Shown piece by piece: positions 42,168 through 49,423 of a stretch of DNA of 64,000 nucleotides. This stretch comes from Paenibacillus macerans (GTDB lineage Bacteria; Bacillota; Bacilli; Paenibacillales; Paenibacillaceae): NCBI RefSeq assembly GCF_900454495.1, contig NZ_UGSI01000001.1, forward strand, positions 868,001 through 932,000, in the 5' to 3' direction. The notes beneath the pieces were generated by a model, which saw only the letters and a program-made list of their open reading frames with translations, was not told the origin of the DNA and did not search any database. Position 1 is the stretch's first letter. Each line of letters starts with the position of its first letter. Position numbers and translations under genes: made by a program.

Positions 42168-42204
42168 GAGGTCAAACGGGATAATCCCGGTTGGCCTCTT
42201 TTTG
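42168..42204 (+). terminator. Terminator after the 41285 gene
   Basis: GAGGTC...CGGGATAATCCCG...GGCCTC then TTTTTG. A separate palindrome GTCCCCGCGGGGAC lies at 42141-42154. Confidence 0.8.
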
Positions 42205-42223
42205 TCGTTTTTAAACTCAGGGG

Positions 42224-42263
42224 TTGATTTTTTATGTGTGAGTGTATATATTGTATATATACA
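42224..42263 (+). promoter_or_regulatory. Promoter and putative operator of the GntR/ABC operon
   Basis: TTGATT 42224-42229, 17 nt, TATATT 42247-42252; a perfect 12-bp palindrome TGTATATATACA covers 42252-42263 just past the -10, where a GntR-type repressor would block initiation. Confidence 0.6.
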
Positions 42264-42299
42264 TTGTTGACAAAGTATACAACAAAGGAAAGATGTACA

Positions 42300-42686
42300 A
42301 TGGATATTTTGCTATCCCATTCTTCGGGCGAACCGATTTACTTGCAGATCGTCCGGCAAATCCGGGAGAGCATCCTGCAGGGGAAGCTTCCCCCCGGTAC
42401 GGCGCTTCCTTCCATACGCCAGTTGGCCAAAGATTTGCAAATCAGCGTCATCACGACGAAAAGGGCCTATAACGAGCTGGAGCAGGAGGGCCTCATCGAT
42501 TCCGTGGTGGGAAAAGGCTCCTTCGTTGCCGGCGGAAATCAGGAATTTATCCGCGAACAGCGGCTGAGAGCGCTTGAGAACAAGCTGAGGGAGGTCCTGG
42601 AGGAATGCCGCAGCATACCGGTGAGCATGGAGGAACTGATCGAATGGATGAAGCTTTTGGACAGCGAAGGAGGAGCAAAGAAATGA
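42300..42686 (+). CDS. GntR-family regulator, YtrA subfamily
   Basis: Short (128-residue) repressor: winged helix-turn-helix at about 10-75 (PIYLQIVRQIRESILQGKL, LPSIRQLAKDLQISVITTKR, EQEGLIDSVVGKGSFV) and only a short helical tail for dimerisation, as in YtrA. ATG at 42300 has AAAGGAAAG upstream. It heads an operon with an ABC ATPase (ATGA overlap) and a permease, so it probably controls them from the palindrome at 42252. Confidence 0.9.
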   Translation: MDILLSHSSGEPIYLQIVRQIRESILQGKLPPGTALPSIRQLAKDLQISVITTKRAYNELEQEGLIDSVVGKGSFVAGGNQEFIREQRLRALENKLREVLEECRSIPVSMEELIEWMKLLDSEGGAKK

Positions 42687-43549
42687 ACGCGATACAGGTT
42701 GATGGATTTTCGAAACGGTACGGAAGCTTTGCATTATCGGACGTGAGCTTCGGAGTGCCGAAAGGCTACATTACCGGGCTGATCGGTCCCAACGGAGCCG
42801 GAAAAAGCACGCTGATCAAAGCGGTCATGGGCATGGTGCTGCCGGATCAGGGCAAAATTTCGGTGCTCGGTGAAACGGCGGGTTCGGAGCATGCCGGGTA
42901 CAAGCAGCATGTCGGCTATATATCAGACGAAAATATTTTTTATGATTATTTGACGATGGAGCAAATGAAGCGGATCGTTGCCCCGTTTTATCCCGGCTGG
43001 GACGAGGACGTTTTCGAGCGGTACATGGACCGGTTCGAACTGCCGAAACGCAAGAAGATCAAGGATTGCTCCAAGGGGATGAAAATGAAGTATGCGATCG
43101 CGCTCGCTTTGTCGCATCATCCGGCGCTGCTTATTATGGACGAACCGACGGCGGGGCTCGATCCCGTTTTCCGGCGCGAGCTGCTGGATTTGCTTGCGGA
43201 GTATATCTTGAGCGGGGAGAATACGGTTTTGTTCTCCACGCATTTAACGGCCGATCTCGATCGGGTGGCGGACTACGTTACCTTTTTGAACCGCGGGAGC
43301 ATCGTATTTTCCGATACAAAGGACGATGTGCTTGAGCGGTATGTGCTCGTCAAAGGCAGCCGCGGCTTGCTCGATGCCGATGTGCGCCGGGCCCTGATCG
43401 GGGTGCGGGAGACGGAGGTTGGATTCGAAGGCTTGGCGCCGGATCGTGAACAAGCCCGCGAGCTGTTCGGCGGCGAGGTGCTGTACGACCGGCCTACGCT
43501 GGAAGAAATCATGTATTTTACGGTGAAGGGTGGAAAAGCAAATGTCTAG
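42683..43549 (+). CDS. ABC transporter ATP-binding protein
   Basis: Stand-alone NBD, 288 residues: Walker A GPNGAGKST, Q-loop region replaced by YISDENIFYDYLTMEQ, signature CSKGMKMK (atypical for LSGGQ but usual in this YtrB-like group), Walker B LLIMDEPTAGLD, H-loop STHL. The last 70 residues form an accessory domain. ATG 42683 overlaps the gntR stop, with GAAGGAGGAGC before it. Works with the permease encoded next; transported substrate unknown, often antibiotic-related or cell-wall-related in this family. Confidence 0.9.
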   Translation: MNAIQVDGFSKRYGSFALSDVSFGVPKGYITGLIGPNGAGKSTLIKAVMGMVLPDQGKISVLGETAGSEHAGYKQHVGYISDENIFYDYLTMEQMKRIVAPFYPGWDEDVFERYMDRFELPKRKKIKDCSKGMKMKYAIALALSHHPALLIMDEPTAGLDPVFRRELLDLLAEYILSGENTVLFSTHLTADLDRVADYVTFLNRGSIVFSDTKDDVLERYVLVKGSRGLLDADVRRALIGVRETEVGFEGLAPDREQARELFGGEVLYDRPTLEEIMYFTVKGGKANV

Positions 43550-44177
43550 CATCGTTCGATTGCTGCACAAGGATCTATTGCTGATGAAGCGTTATATCGG
43601 AGTGTTGGCGGTTTATGCCATCGTGTTCTCCGGTTTTATTCAGGCGAACAATTCGTTTTTGTACGGAATGCTGCCGGGGATGGTGCTGATTTTGACGCTT
43701 AGCGCCGACATGCAGCTGCCGGTTCAGCAGTTTCTGGTCAACCTGCCGGTGCGCCGCAGCCTGCTCGTTTTGTCCAAATATGCCTCCGCGTTTATTTTCA
43801 TGCTGGCGGCGTTCCTCTTGAGCGTTGTGCTGGATAAAGGAGCCGCTGTGCTGCAGGGAGGTTCGGTTAGCTGGGAGCCTTCATATTTGCTCGGCGTGTT
43901 TGCACTCCAGATTCTGGTCATGTCTGTTTATATTCCGCTTTATTTTTGGCTTGGTCCGAAAGGGGCCCAATTTTTGAACATCGCCATGATGATCTTCTTT
44001 TTTGGAGTCAGCTTTACCGTGTACAACGTACTGGGCAGCGAAAGAGCGATGGGGATGATCGCCCGGATCGGAGCGCACCCCTATGTCGCCGGCCTGATGG
44101 GGATCGGCGTTGCGGCGCTTGCCGTATTCGTTTCCTATAAAGTATCGTGTCTGATTTTCGCAAAACGGGACCTCTAA
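43542..44177 (+). CDS. ABC-2 type permease
   Basis: Membrane partner of the preceding ATPase: 211 residues with six hydrophobic segments (YIGVLAVYAIVFSGFIQ, FIFMLAAFLLSVVLD, YLLGVFALQILVMSVYIPLY, IAMMIFFFGVSFTVYNV). It begins MSSIVRLLHKDLLLMKR, typical of ABC-2 permeases. The ATG at 43542 overlaps the ATPase stop by 8 nt and follows AAGGGTGG. Third and last gene of the gntR operon. Confidence 0.86.
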   Translation: MSSIVRLLHKDLLLMKRYIGVLAVYAIVFSGFIQANNSFLYGMLPGMVLILTLSADMQLPVQQFLVNLPVRRSLLVLSKYASAFIFMLAAFLLSVVLDKGAAVLQGGSVSWEPSYLLGVFALQILVMSVYIPLYFWLGPKGAQFLNIAMMIFFFGVSFTVYNVLGSERAMGMIARIGAHPYVAGLMGIGVAALAVFVSYKVSCLIFAKRDL

Positions 44178-44238
44178 GAAAAACATCGTGACTAAATCAC
44201 ACCCCTAGATGGGCAATCTGGAAAGAGGCAGAAAAATG

Positions 44239-44256
44239 ACTTTTTGAACTACCTCT
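44239..44256 (+). repeat. Leader motif shared with the gene at 17033
   Basis: ACTTTTTGAACTACCTCT, identical to 16999-17016. Just upstream, 44204-44229 (ATCACACCCCTAGATGGGCA...) resembles 49366-49388 in front of hrpB. Confidence 0.7.
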
Positions 44257-44273
44257 GATAGGAGTGTGAGCAG

Positions 44274-45086
44274 ATGATGGAAGGACATCAAACAAACAAG
44301 CGCGGGCGTTTTGAGGGAAAAACGGCGATCGTGACCGGAGCCGGCTCCGGCATCGGCAAAGCGGCGGCCGTTAAATTGGCTGCCGAAGGCGCGAAGGTGG
44401 CGCTGTTCGATCTGCTGGATGAACGGACCGGGCAGGCGGAGCGGGAAATCAACGGCCTCCACGCCGGGGCGGCCCGGGCCTTCGATGTGGATGTGGCCGA
44501 TCCGGCGCGTATGGAGAAGGCGGTCCGCGAGGCGGCCGGGCATTTTGGGGGCATCGATATCGTCTTCGCAAACGCCGGCATTAACGGGAGACTGGCCCCG
44601 GTGGAGGATTTTAGCTTTGAAGAATGGGAAAAAACGCTCAGCGTCAACTTGAACGGCACTTTTTTGACGGTAAAAAACGCGGTCCCGTATTTGAAGCAGC
44701 GCGGCGGCGGCAGCATTATCATCACAAGTTCCATTAACGGCAACTATAAATTTTCCGGTTTCGGCATGTCGGCATACAGCACCACCAAGGCCGGGCAGGT
44801 CGCTTTTGCCAAAATGCTCGCCCTGGAGCTTGCCAAGTTCAAAATCCGTGTCAATGCGATTTGCCCTGGAGCGATCGCCACGAATATCGACGCTTCCACG
44901 GAAAAAAGCAAGGAGCTGCAGGAAATCATCATTCCGGTCAAATATCCTGAAGGCTCGCAGCCGCTATCCGATGGGCCGGGGCAGCCGGAGAACGTCGCCG
45001 ATTTGGTCGCTTTTTTGGCCTCCGACGAAGCGATTCACATCACCGGCGCCCAAATCGTCATCGACGGCGCGGAATCGCTGCTGTAG
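44274..45086 (+). CDS. Short-chain dehydrogenase/reductase
   Basis: NAD(P)-dependent oxidoreductase, 270 residues, classical SDR: TGAGSGIGKAA cofactor loop, NAG in FANAGINGRLAP, active-site Ser in ITSSINGN, Tyr-x3-Lys in YSTTKAG, and ICPGAIATNI. An Asp follows the second strand (FDLLDE), suggesting NAD(H). GATAGGAG lies 9 nt upstream of ATG 44274. Substrate unknown. Single gene with terminator. Confidence 0.88.
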   Translation: MMEGHQTNKRGRFEGKTAIVTGAGSGIGKAAAVKLAAEGAKVALFDLLDERTGQAEREINGLHAGAARAFDVDVADPARMEKAVREAAGHFGGIDIVFANAGINGRLAPVEDFSFEEWEKTLSVNLNGTFLTVKNAVPYLKQRGGGSIIITSSINGNYKFSGFGMSAYSTTKAGQVAFAKMLALELAKFKIRVNAICPGAIATNIDASTEKSKELQEIIIPVKYPEGSQPLSDGPGQPENVADLVAFLASDEAIHITGAQIVIDGAESLL

Positions 45087-45117
45087 CCAAAAATTTAAAA
45101 TGGCATTTCAGGCGTTT

Positions 45118-45149
45118 GCTTCCGTCCTTGGGGCGGAAGCTTTTTTTTG
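45118..45149 (+). terminator. Terminator after the SDR gene
   Basis: GCTTCCGTCC / GGGCGGAAGC, T8 tail. Confidence 0.92.
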
Positions 45150-45848
45150 CTATCCCCACTTTGGAAAAAATCCAATAGATTGATGCTGATCGCCCGTAAT
45201 TGGGGCATGAGGCAAGAAAGGGAAAGGGGCTAATACTCCGAATTATGGCGGCGGTGATCGTGGATGACGCTTCTCCCGGCGCGCCTTCCCGTATGTACGG
45301 CGGCTGGCCGGACCGGAGCTGGTTTTCAGCGGGGCCGAACCAATGTATAATCGCAAGTAAAACCGGTATTTAGCGTGAACTCAACTTTGTAATTAAGGCT
45401 CAACCTAATAATCAGCGCTTGGCAGGGGAGGCCGGTAAGCGATCGTGGCAAGAAATTTCGACAGATCAATATCAATATCCGCTGTCCGGACGCTTTGCAC
45501 GATTATCCCGTTTGATCCGGCAGCAGAGAGGAAGATAAATTCAGGAGAAGAAAATAGGTTTGGGAGAAGCAGACATGCTCGAGATCACATGTTCGAGATC
45601 ACATGTCTGACATCGTTAGACAGGCTTGTGAGAAGGAGGTTGGAGAAGTGAAGCAGATCTGACGGGAGGAATGGGGCAAGACGCCGGGAAAAATGAAAGG
45701 ACCGTGATTAGCCTCCGCCCTCTCCCCCCTGAACAAAAGGGAGAATCGTGCAAAGCAGCATGCAGGGATACCTAAACACGAACGCAGATGTGCGAAACTT
45801 GTTGGTATAGAAGGGGATTGGCAAATAGGTGCGAAGGAGGAGAAGAAA
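45150..45848. other. Long intergenic region without a supported gene
   Basis: Holds GCTCAACC motif copy 2 and a short duplication GAGATCACATGT (about 45578-45607). A 68-residue ORF at 45445-45651 has no convincing ribosome binding site or conserved feature and spans the duplication; not credited. Confidence 0.6.
45398..45424 (+). repeat. GCTCAACC motif, copy 2
   Basis: GCTCAACCTAATAATCAGCG then CTTGGCA. Confidence 0.75.
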
Positions 45849-46214
45849 ATGTTGTCTTGGCTCGCTGAGCAAAAAATAGCCGAAGCGATGGCGCGCGGGG
45901 AATTCGATCATCTGCCCGGGAACGGGCGGCCGCTGCAAATTGAGGATTTGTCGTCCGTTCCCGAAGATTTGCGGATGGCCTACAAATTGCTGAAAAACGC
46001 CGGCTGCGTTCCGGAAGAATTAAACCTGCACGGCGAATGCCTGCGGTTGGCCGATTTGATCGCGGCCTGTCAGGATGAGGAAGAGAAGCGGGAGCTGAAG
46101 AAAAAGCTGTCAGAGCAGCAGCTGCGGCTGAACATGCTGGCGGAACAGCGGGGGCTGACACACAGTCCGGCGTTCCGCCAGTATGAAGATGCGATCCGCC
46201 GGAAGCTGGAGTAA
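45849..46214 (+). CDS. DUF1992 (DnaJ C28-like) family protein
   Basis: 121 residues, with the DUF1992 signature WLAEQKIAEAMARGEFDHLP and GNGRPL at the start, MAYKLLKNAGCVPEELNL in the middle and a charged coiled coil after residue 75. The domain is shared with eukaryotic DNAJC28, but there is no J domain here. Function unknown. GAAGGAGGAGAAG gives a strong start at 45849. Confidence 0.88.
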   Translation: MLSWLAEQKIAEAMARGEFDHLPGNGRPLQIEDLSSVPEDLRMAYKLLKNAGCVPEELNLHGECLRLADLIAACQDEEEKRELKKKLSEQQLRLNMLAEQRGLTHSPAFRQYEDAIRRKLE

Positions 46215-46275
46215 GCTCGCGCTGCGGCTGGAGACATGGGCTCGGCCGGAGCGGCCGGAGGCCGGTATGCTGCTC

Positions 46276-46312
46276 AAGGCAGCTAAAGGCAGCTAAAGGC
46301 AGCTAAAGGCTG
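46276..46312. repeat. Short tandem repeat GGCAGCTAAA
   Basis: Three 10-bp units and a partial fourth between the DUF1992 gene and gluQ. Could be part of the gluQ 3' end; no T-tract terminator seen. Confidence 0.7.
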
Positions 46313-46326
46313 CGACACGGCAGCGG

Positions 46327-47286
46327 TTATGGCAGCAGCTTACGCACCATCGCCTCCGTTAGAATAAACGGCTCGCGGGAGATGTTGTCCAGCCGGAACT
46401 CGCGGACCAAATCGCCCGCGGCGGCGGGTTCCGGCCGATCGGTCAGGCCGCTGATGTACGCCAGCCAGCCGATGACGGTCTCCGGCCGCGTACCCGCCTG
46501 GCGCAGCGCGCCGATGCCGAGGTTGCCGTGCCGCTTGGCCAGCCGCCGTCCGTCTTCGCCAAGGATGAGCGGGGCGTGGGCGAAGGCGGGCGGCGTCCAT
46601 CCGAGCGCGGCGTACAAGTGGAGCTGGCGGGGCGTGGAGTCCAGCAAGTCGTCGCCGCGCAGCACGTCGGTGATGCCCATCAGGCAATCATCGACGGTGA
46701 CGGCTAGCTGGTACGAGAATAGCCCGTCCGCCCGCCGCACCACAAAGTCGCCGCCGCTGCCCGGCGGGAACGACTGCGGCCCGGCGATGCCGTCCACGAA
46801 GGCGACGCCTTCGCCGCCCAGCGCGAAACGAAGCGAAGGCGATTTCGCCTGCGCTTTGATCCGGCGTTCCGCTGGAGTTAAATGGCGGCACGTCCCGGGG
46901 TACGGCGCGCCTTCCGAGCTTAACCCGTGCGGCGCGCCGGCCACGGCCAGCAGCTCCGCGCGGCTGCAATAGCACGGATACAAGCGGCCGTCTTGGTCCA
47001 GCTTGGCCAAAGCCTCCTCGTACATCGCCGTCCTGCGGCTTTGCCAATACGGGCCGTACGGACCGTCCGCACCGGGGCCCTCGTCCCAATCCAGGCCAAG
47101 CCAGCGAAGATCGGCGATAATCCGTTCGGTAATTTCCGGTTTTGAGCGCTGGATGTCGATATCTTCAATCCGCAGCACAAACGCTCCTCCGGCCGCCCGC
47201 ATTTGCAGCCACGACAAAAGCGCCATTTTGGCGTTGCCCAGATGCATGTCGCCGGAAGGCGTCGGCGCAAAGCGTCCGCGTCTCAT
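46327..47286 (-). CDS. gluQ: Glutamyl-Q tRNA(Asp) synthetase
   Basis: Attaches glutamate to queuosine at position 34 of tRNA-Asp. The 319-residue protein is a truncated GluRS: GRFAPTPSGDMHLGN (HIGH motif variant), a zinc site with CYCSRAEL and YPGTC, ADGLFSYQLAVTVDD, and RLAKRHG replacing KMSKS. It has no anticodon-binding domain. ATG at 47286 with AAGGAAGTG upstream; a GTG at 47295 is within that site. The leader carries 12 units of a 9-bp tandem repeat. Confidence 0.94.
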   Translation of the reverse strand: MRRGRFAPTPSGDMHLGNAKMALLSWLQMRAAGGAFVLRIEDIDIQRSKPEITERIIADLRWLGLDWDEGPGADGPYGPYWQSRRTAMYEEALAKLDQDGRLYPCYCSRAELLAVAGAPHGLSSEGAPYPGTCRHLTPAERRIKAQAKSPSLRFALGGEGVAFVDGIAGPQSFPPGSGGDFVVRRADGLFSYQLAVTVDDCLMGITDVLRGDDLLDSTPRQLHLYAALGWTPPAFAHAPLILGEDGRRLAKRHGNLGIGALRQAGTRPETVIGWLAYISGLTDRPEPAAAGDLVREFRLDNISREPFILTEAMVRKLLP

Positions 47287-47323
47287 GGTGATCACTTCCT
47301 TATGATGTTGTGCATGATGTTGT

Positions 47324-47431
47324 GTGTAAGCTGTAAAAGTTGTGAAAGTTGTGTAATCTGTAAAATTCGTGAAATTCGTGAAATTCGTGAAAGCCGTGAA
47401 AGCCGTGAAAGCCGTGAAAGCCGTGAAAACC
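47324..47431. repeat. Nonamer tandem repeat upstream of gluQ
   Basis: Exactly twelve consecutive 9-bp units, from GTGTAAGCT through GTGAAATTC to GTGAAAGCC (four perfect copies of the last). Unit length is a multiple of three, so frames stay open and ORFs on both strands here are translations of the repeat. Confidence 0.9.
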
Positions 47432-47479
47432 GTAGAAGCACTGGTGCTTTTTTAAGGGAATTACCCCATCCGCCGGAAG

Positions 47480-47665
47480 TTTAACGGTTGTAACAGCCGC
47501 TATTTTACGAAAAAAGGCGGTTTCCAATTTCTAACGGTTGTGAGCATCGCTATTAGCCTCAATCCAGGTAAAGATAGCCGAGTTTCAGTAAAATAAACGC
47601 TATGGCATCCGTTAAAATTTGCAATCAACGTTGTGGGACCAAATAGCGGCTGTGGCAACCGTTAG
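47480..47665. repeat. AACGGTTGT modular inverted repeat (family 2), copy F
   Basis: Two forward halves (TTAACGGTTGTAACAGCCGC; CTAACGGTTGTGAGCATCGC) and two inverted halves (ACGCTATGGCATCCGTTA; AGCGGCTGTGGCAACCGTTA). Homologous to 38129-38313. Confidence 0.85.
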
Positions 47666-47688
47666 AAAGTTATCGTGTTAGAAACATT

Positions 47689-47724
47689 TGTTGCATCAGG
47701 TGTTGCATCAGGTGTTGCATCAGA
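47689..47724. repeat. 12-bp tandem repeat TGTTGCATCAGG
   Basis: Three units immediately past the end of the CNNM gene. Confidence 0.85.
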
Positions 47725-47731
47725 TTAGCCT

Positions 47732-49072
47732 TTACAATCGTTCCTGGGGAGCTTCTTCCGGAAGCACGGGAATCTCGATCCTTTCGATTTCGATCTTCCG
47801 GATCCGGCTTTCTTCCCGTTCCAGCACCTTAAAACGGAGATCGCCGTGCGTAAGTTCCGTTCCTTCCTCGATGTCCATGTTTTGCCCGTAAACCCATCCG
47901 CCGATCGTATCGGTTTCCTCTTCCTCCAGGTCGGTCAGCAGCAGTTCGTTAATCAGCGAGACGGACACTTTGCCGTCCACAATGAGATGATTCGCCGCAA
48001 CTTCGGTAATTTCCTGCTCTTCCTCGGCATCGAATTCGTCGCGGATGTCGCCGACGATTTCCTCCAAAATGTCCTCAATCGTCACCATTCCGGATGTTCC
48101 GCCGTATTCGTCGATCAAGACCGCGATGTGGGAGCGCTCCTTCTGCATTTTTTTCAGCAGCTTGGGCAGCGGAATATTTTCCGATACCGTCATCACGGGC
48201 CGGACAAGCGAGTCCAGGGAACCCCGAAACGTCTCCTCATCGGACAAAAACAGCGTCTTCGTGTTGATCATTCCGACGATATCGTCCTTGTTTTCCCGGA
48301 TCACGGGGTAGCGGGTATACTGCTCTTCCTTAATGATCTGCAGGTTTTCCTCCCGCGATTTGCCGGCGTGCAGACAAACCATGTCGGTCCGCGGCACCAT
48401 GATGTCTTTGGCGAGCTTATCGTCAAACGCGAATATGCGGCTAACAAAACTGAATTCGTTGGTGCCGATTTGTCCGCTTTCCAGGCTTTGGCTGAGCAGG
48501 GCCCGCAGTTCTTCCACACTGTGCGCTTCGTTCCATTCCGCGGGCGGCTTAAGGCCAAGCAGTGAAACGATCCAGCGGGAAGAGCGGTTAAGCAGCCAAA
48601 TCATTGGAGAGAGCAGCGTCGCGAACCAGAGGAGCGGCCGGGATGCGGCCAGGGCGAACGACTCCCCCTTTTGGGAGGCAAGCACCTGCGGCACCAGTCC
48701 GCCCAGCACGACATGCAAATACGTGATGACAATAAAAGCGATCAGAAAGGAAAAAAACGATTCTACCGGCTCGGACAAGCCGATATATAAAAACAGCGGC
48801 CGCAGCAGCCGGCGAACGGCGGGTTGTCCCAGCCAGCCAAGCGTTAAGGAGATCGCCGTGATGGCGAGCTGGCAGGTCGACAGCGCTTGATCCATGCGGT
48901 CGGCCAGATTTTTTAACGCGGCTGCGTTTTTGCGGCCTTCTCGCCTCAGCGCGTTCACCCGACCCGGGCGGAGCGCGCGAAGCGAAGATTCGGCAACCAC
49001 GAACAAGGCGGTGAGCGGGATCAATGCAAAGATAACCGCCAGTTTGATCAGATCGGTTCCGTACACACTCAT
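47732..49072 (-). CDS. CNNM/CorC-type transporter (DUF21, CBS pair, CorC_HlyC domain)
   Basis: Membrane protein of the hemolysin C/CNNM family linked to Mg2+ (or Na+) efflux, 446 residues. DUF21 membrane domain 1-190 (FALIPLTALFVVAESSLRAL, QLAITAISLTLGWLGQP). The CBS pair at about 210-335 (DIMVPRTDMVCLHAG, RYPVIRENKDDIVGMI, VLIDEYGGTSGMVTIEDILE) binds nucleotide. The CorC_HlyC domain at 350-430 ends with DIEEGTELTHGDLRFKVLE. Start at 49072 follows GGAGTTTTCGAAAAG. Often mislabelled hemolysin. Confidence 0.9.
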   Translation of the reverse strand: MSVYGTDLIKLAVIFALIPLTALFVVAESSLRALRPGRVNALRREGRKNAAALKNLADRMDQALSTCQLAITAISLTLGWLGQPAVRRLLRPLFLYIGLSEPVESFFSFLIAFIVITYLHVVLGGLVPQVLASQKGESFALAASRPLLWFATLLSPMIWLLNRSSRWIVSLLGLKPPAEWNEAHSVEELRALLSQSLESGQIGTNEFSFVSRIFAFDDKLAKDIMVPRTDMVCLHAGKSREENLQIIKEEQYTRYPVIRENKDDIVGMINTKTLFLSDEETFRGSLDSLVRPVMTVSENIPLPKLLKKMQKERSHIAVLIDEYGGTSGMVTIEDILEEIVGDIRDEFDAEEEQEITEVAANHLIVDGKVSVSLINELLLTDLEEEETDTIGGWVYGQNMDIEEGTELTHGDLRFKVLEREESRIRKIEIERIEIPVLPEEAPQERL

Positions 49073-49114
49073 CTTTTCGAAAACTCCTTTGGACCTTGAA
49101 AAGTAATTATTTCA

Positions 49115-49142
49115 GCTCAAACCTAGAAATCGGCGCTTGACA
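49115..49142 (+). repeat. GCTCAACC motif, copy 3
   Basis: GCTCAAACCTAGAAATCGGC followed by GCTTGACA; 66 nt before repeat copy B, as copy 1 is before copy A. Confidence 0.7.
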
Positions 49143-49208
49143 TCCGGTCAAGCGGAGCAACGAATCGCGGGGCTGTAAAATTGCGGAACTTAACGAATCG
49201 CAGGCCTG

Positions 49209-49310
49209 CAAAATAGCGGCATTTTATGTATTTATTATCCGGCGCTCCGGCATGTTCATCCCCATTAACGGCATTTTTTGTCCTTATTATTCTGGATCAA
49301 TGGACCGGAA
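49209..49310 (+). repeat. Long dispersed repeat (family 1), partial copy B
   Basis: CAAAATAGCGGCATTTTATG, TTATTATCCGG, CATTAACGGCATTTTTTGTC, CTTATTATTCTGG: matches the first half of copy A. 49311-49423 then holds the hrpB leader; a possible -10 TAAAAT at 49388 has TTGATC at a long 19-nt spacing. Confidence 0.78.
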
Positions 49311-49423
49311 CATAGGGCTGGAGTTTATGTTGCTTTATTAAGGTTGTTCAAAAAAGGCGGTTTTGATCACACCTAAGGGGAATGTGGTAAAATCGATACG
49401 AATAGAGACTTGAGGAGAGAACG

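Noticed and set aside
47203..47484. ORFs with IREIRESRESRES-like and FHGFHGFHGF-like repeats on the two strands
   Set aside because: They are translations of the 9-bp tandem repeat, without ribosome binding sites.
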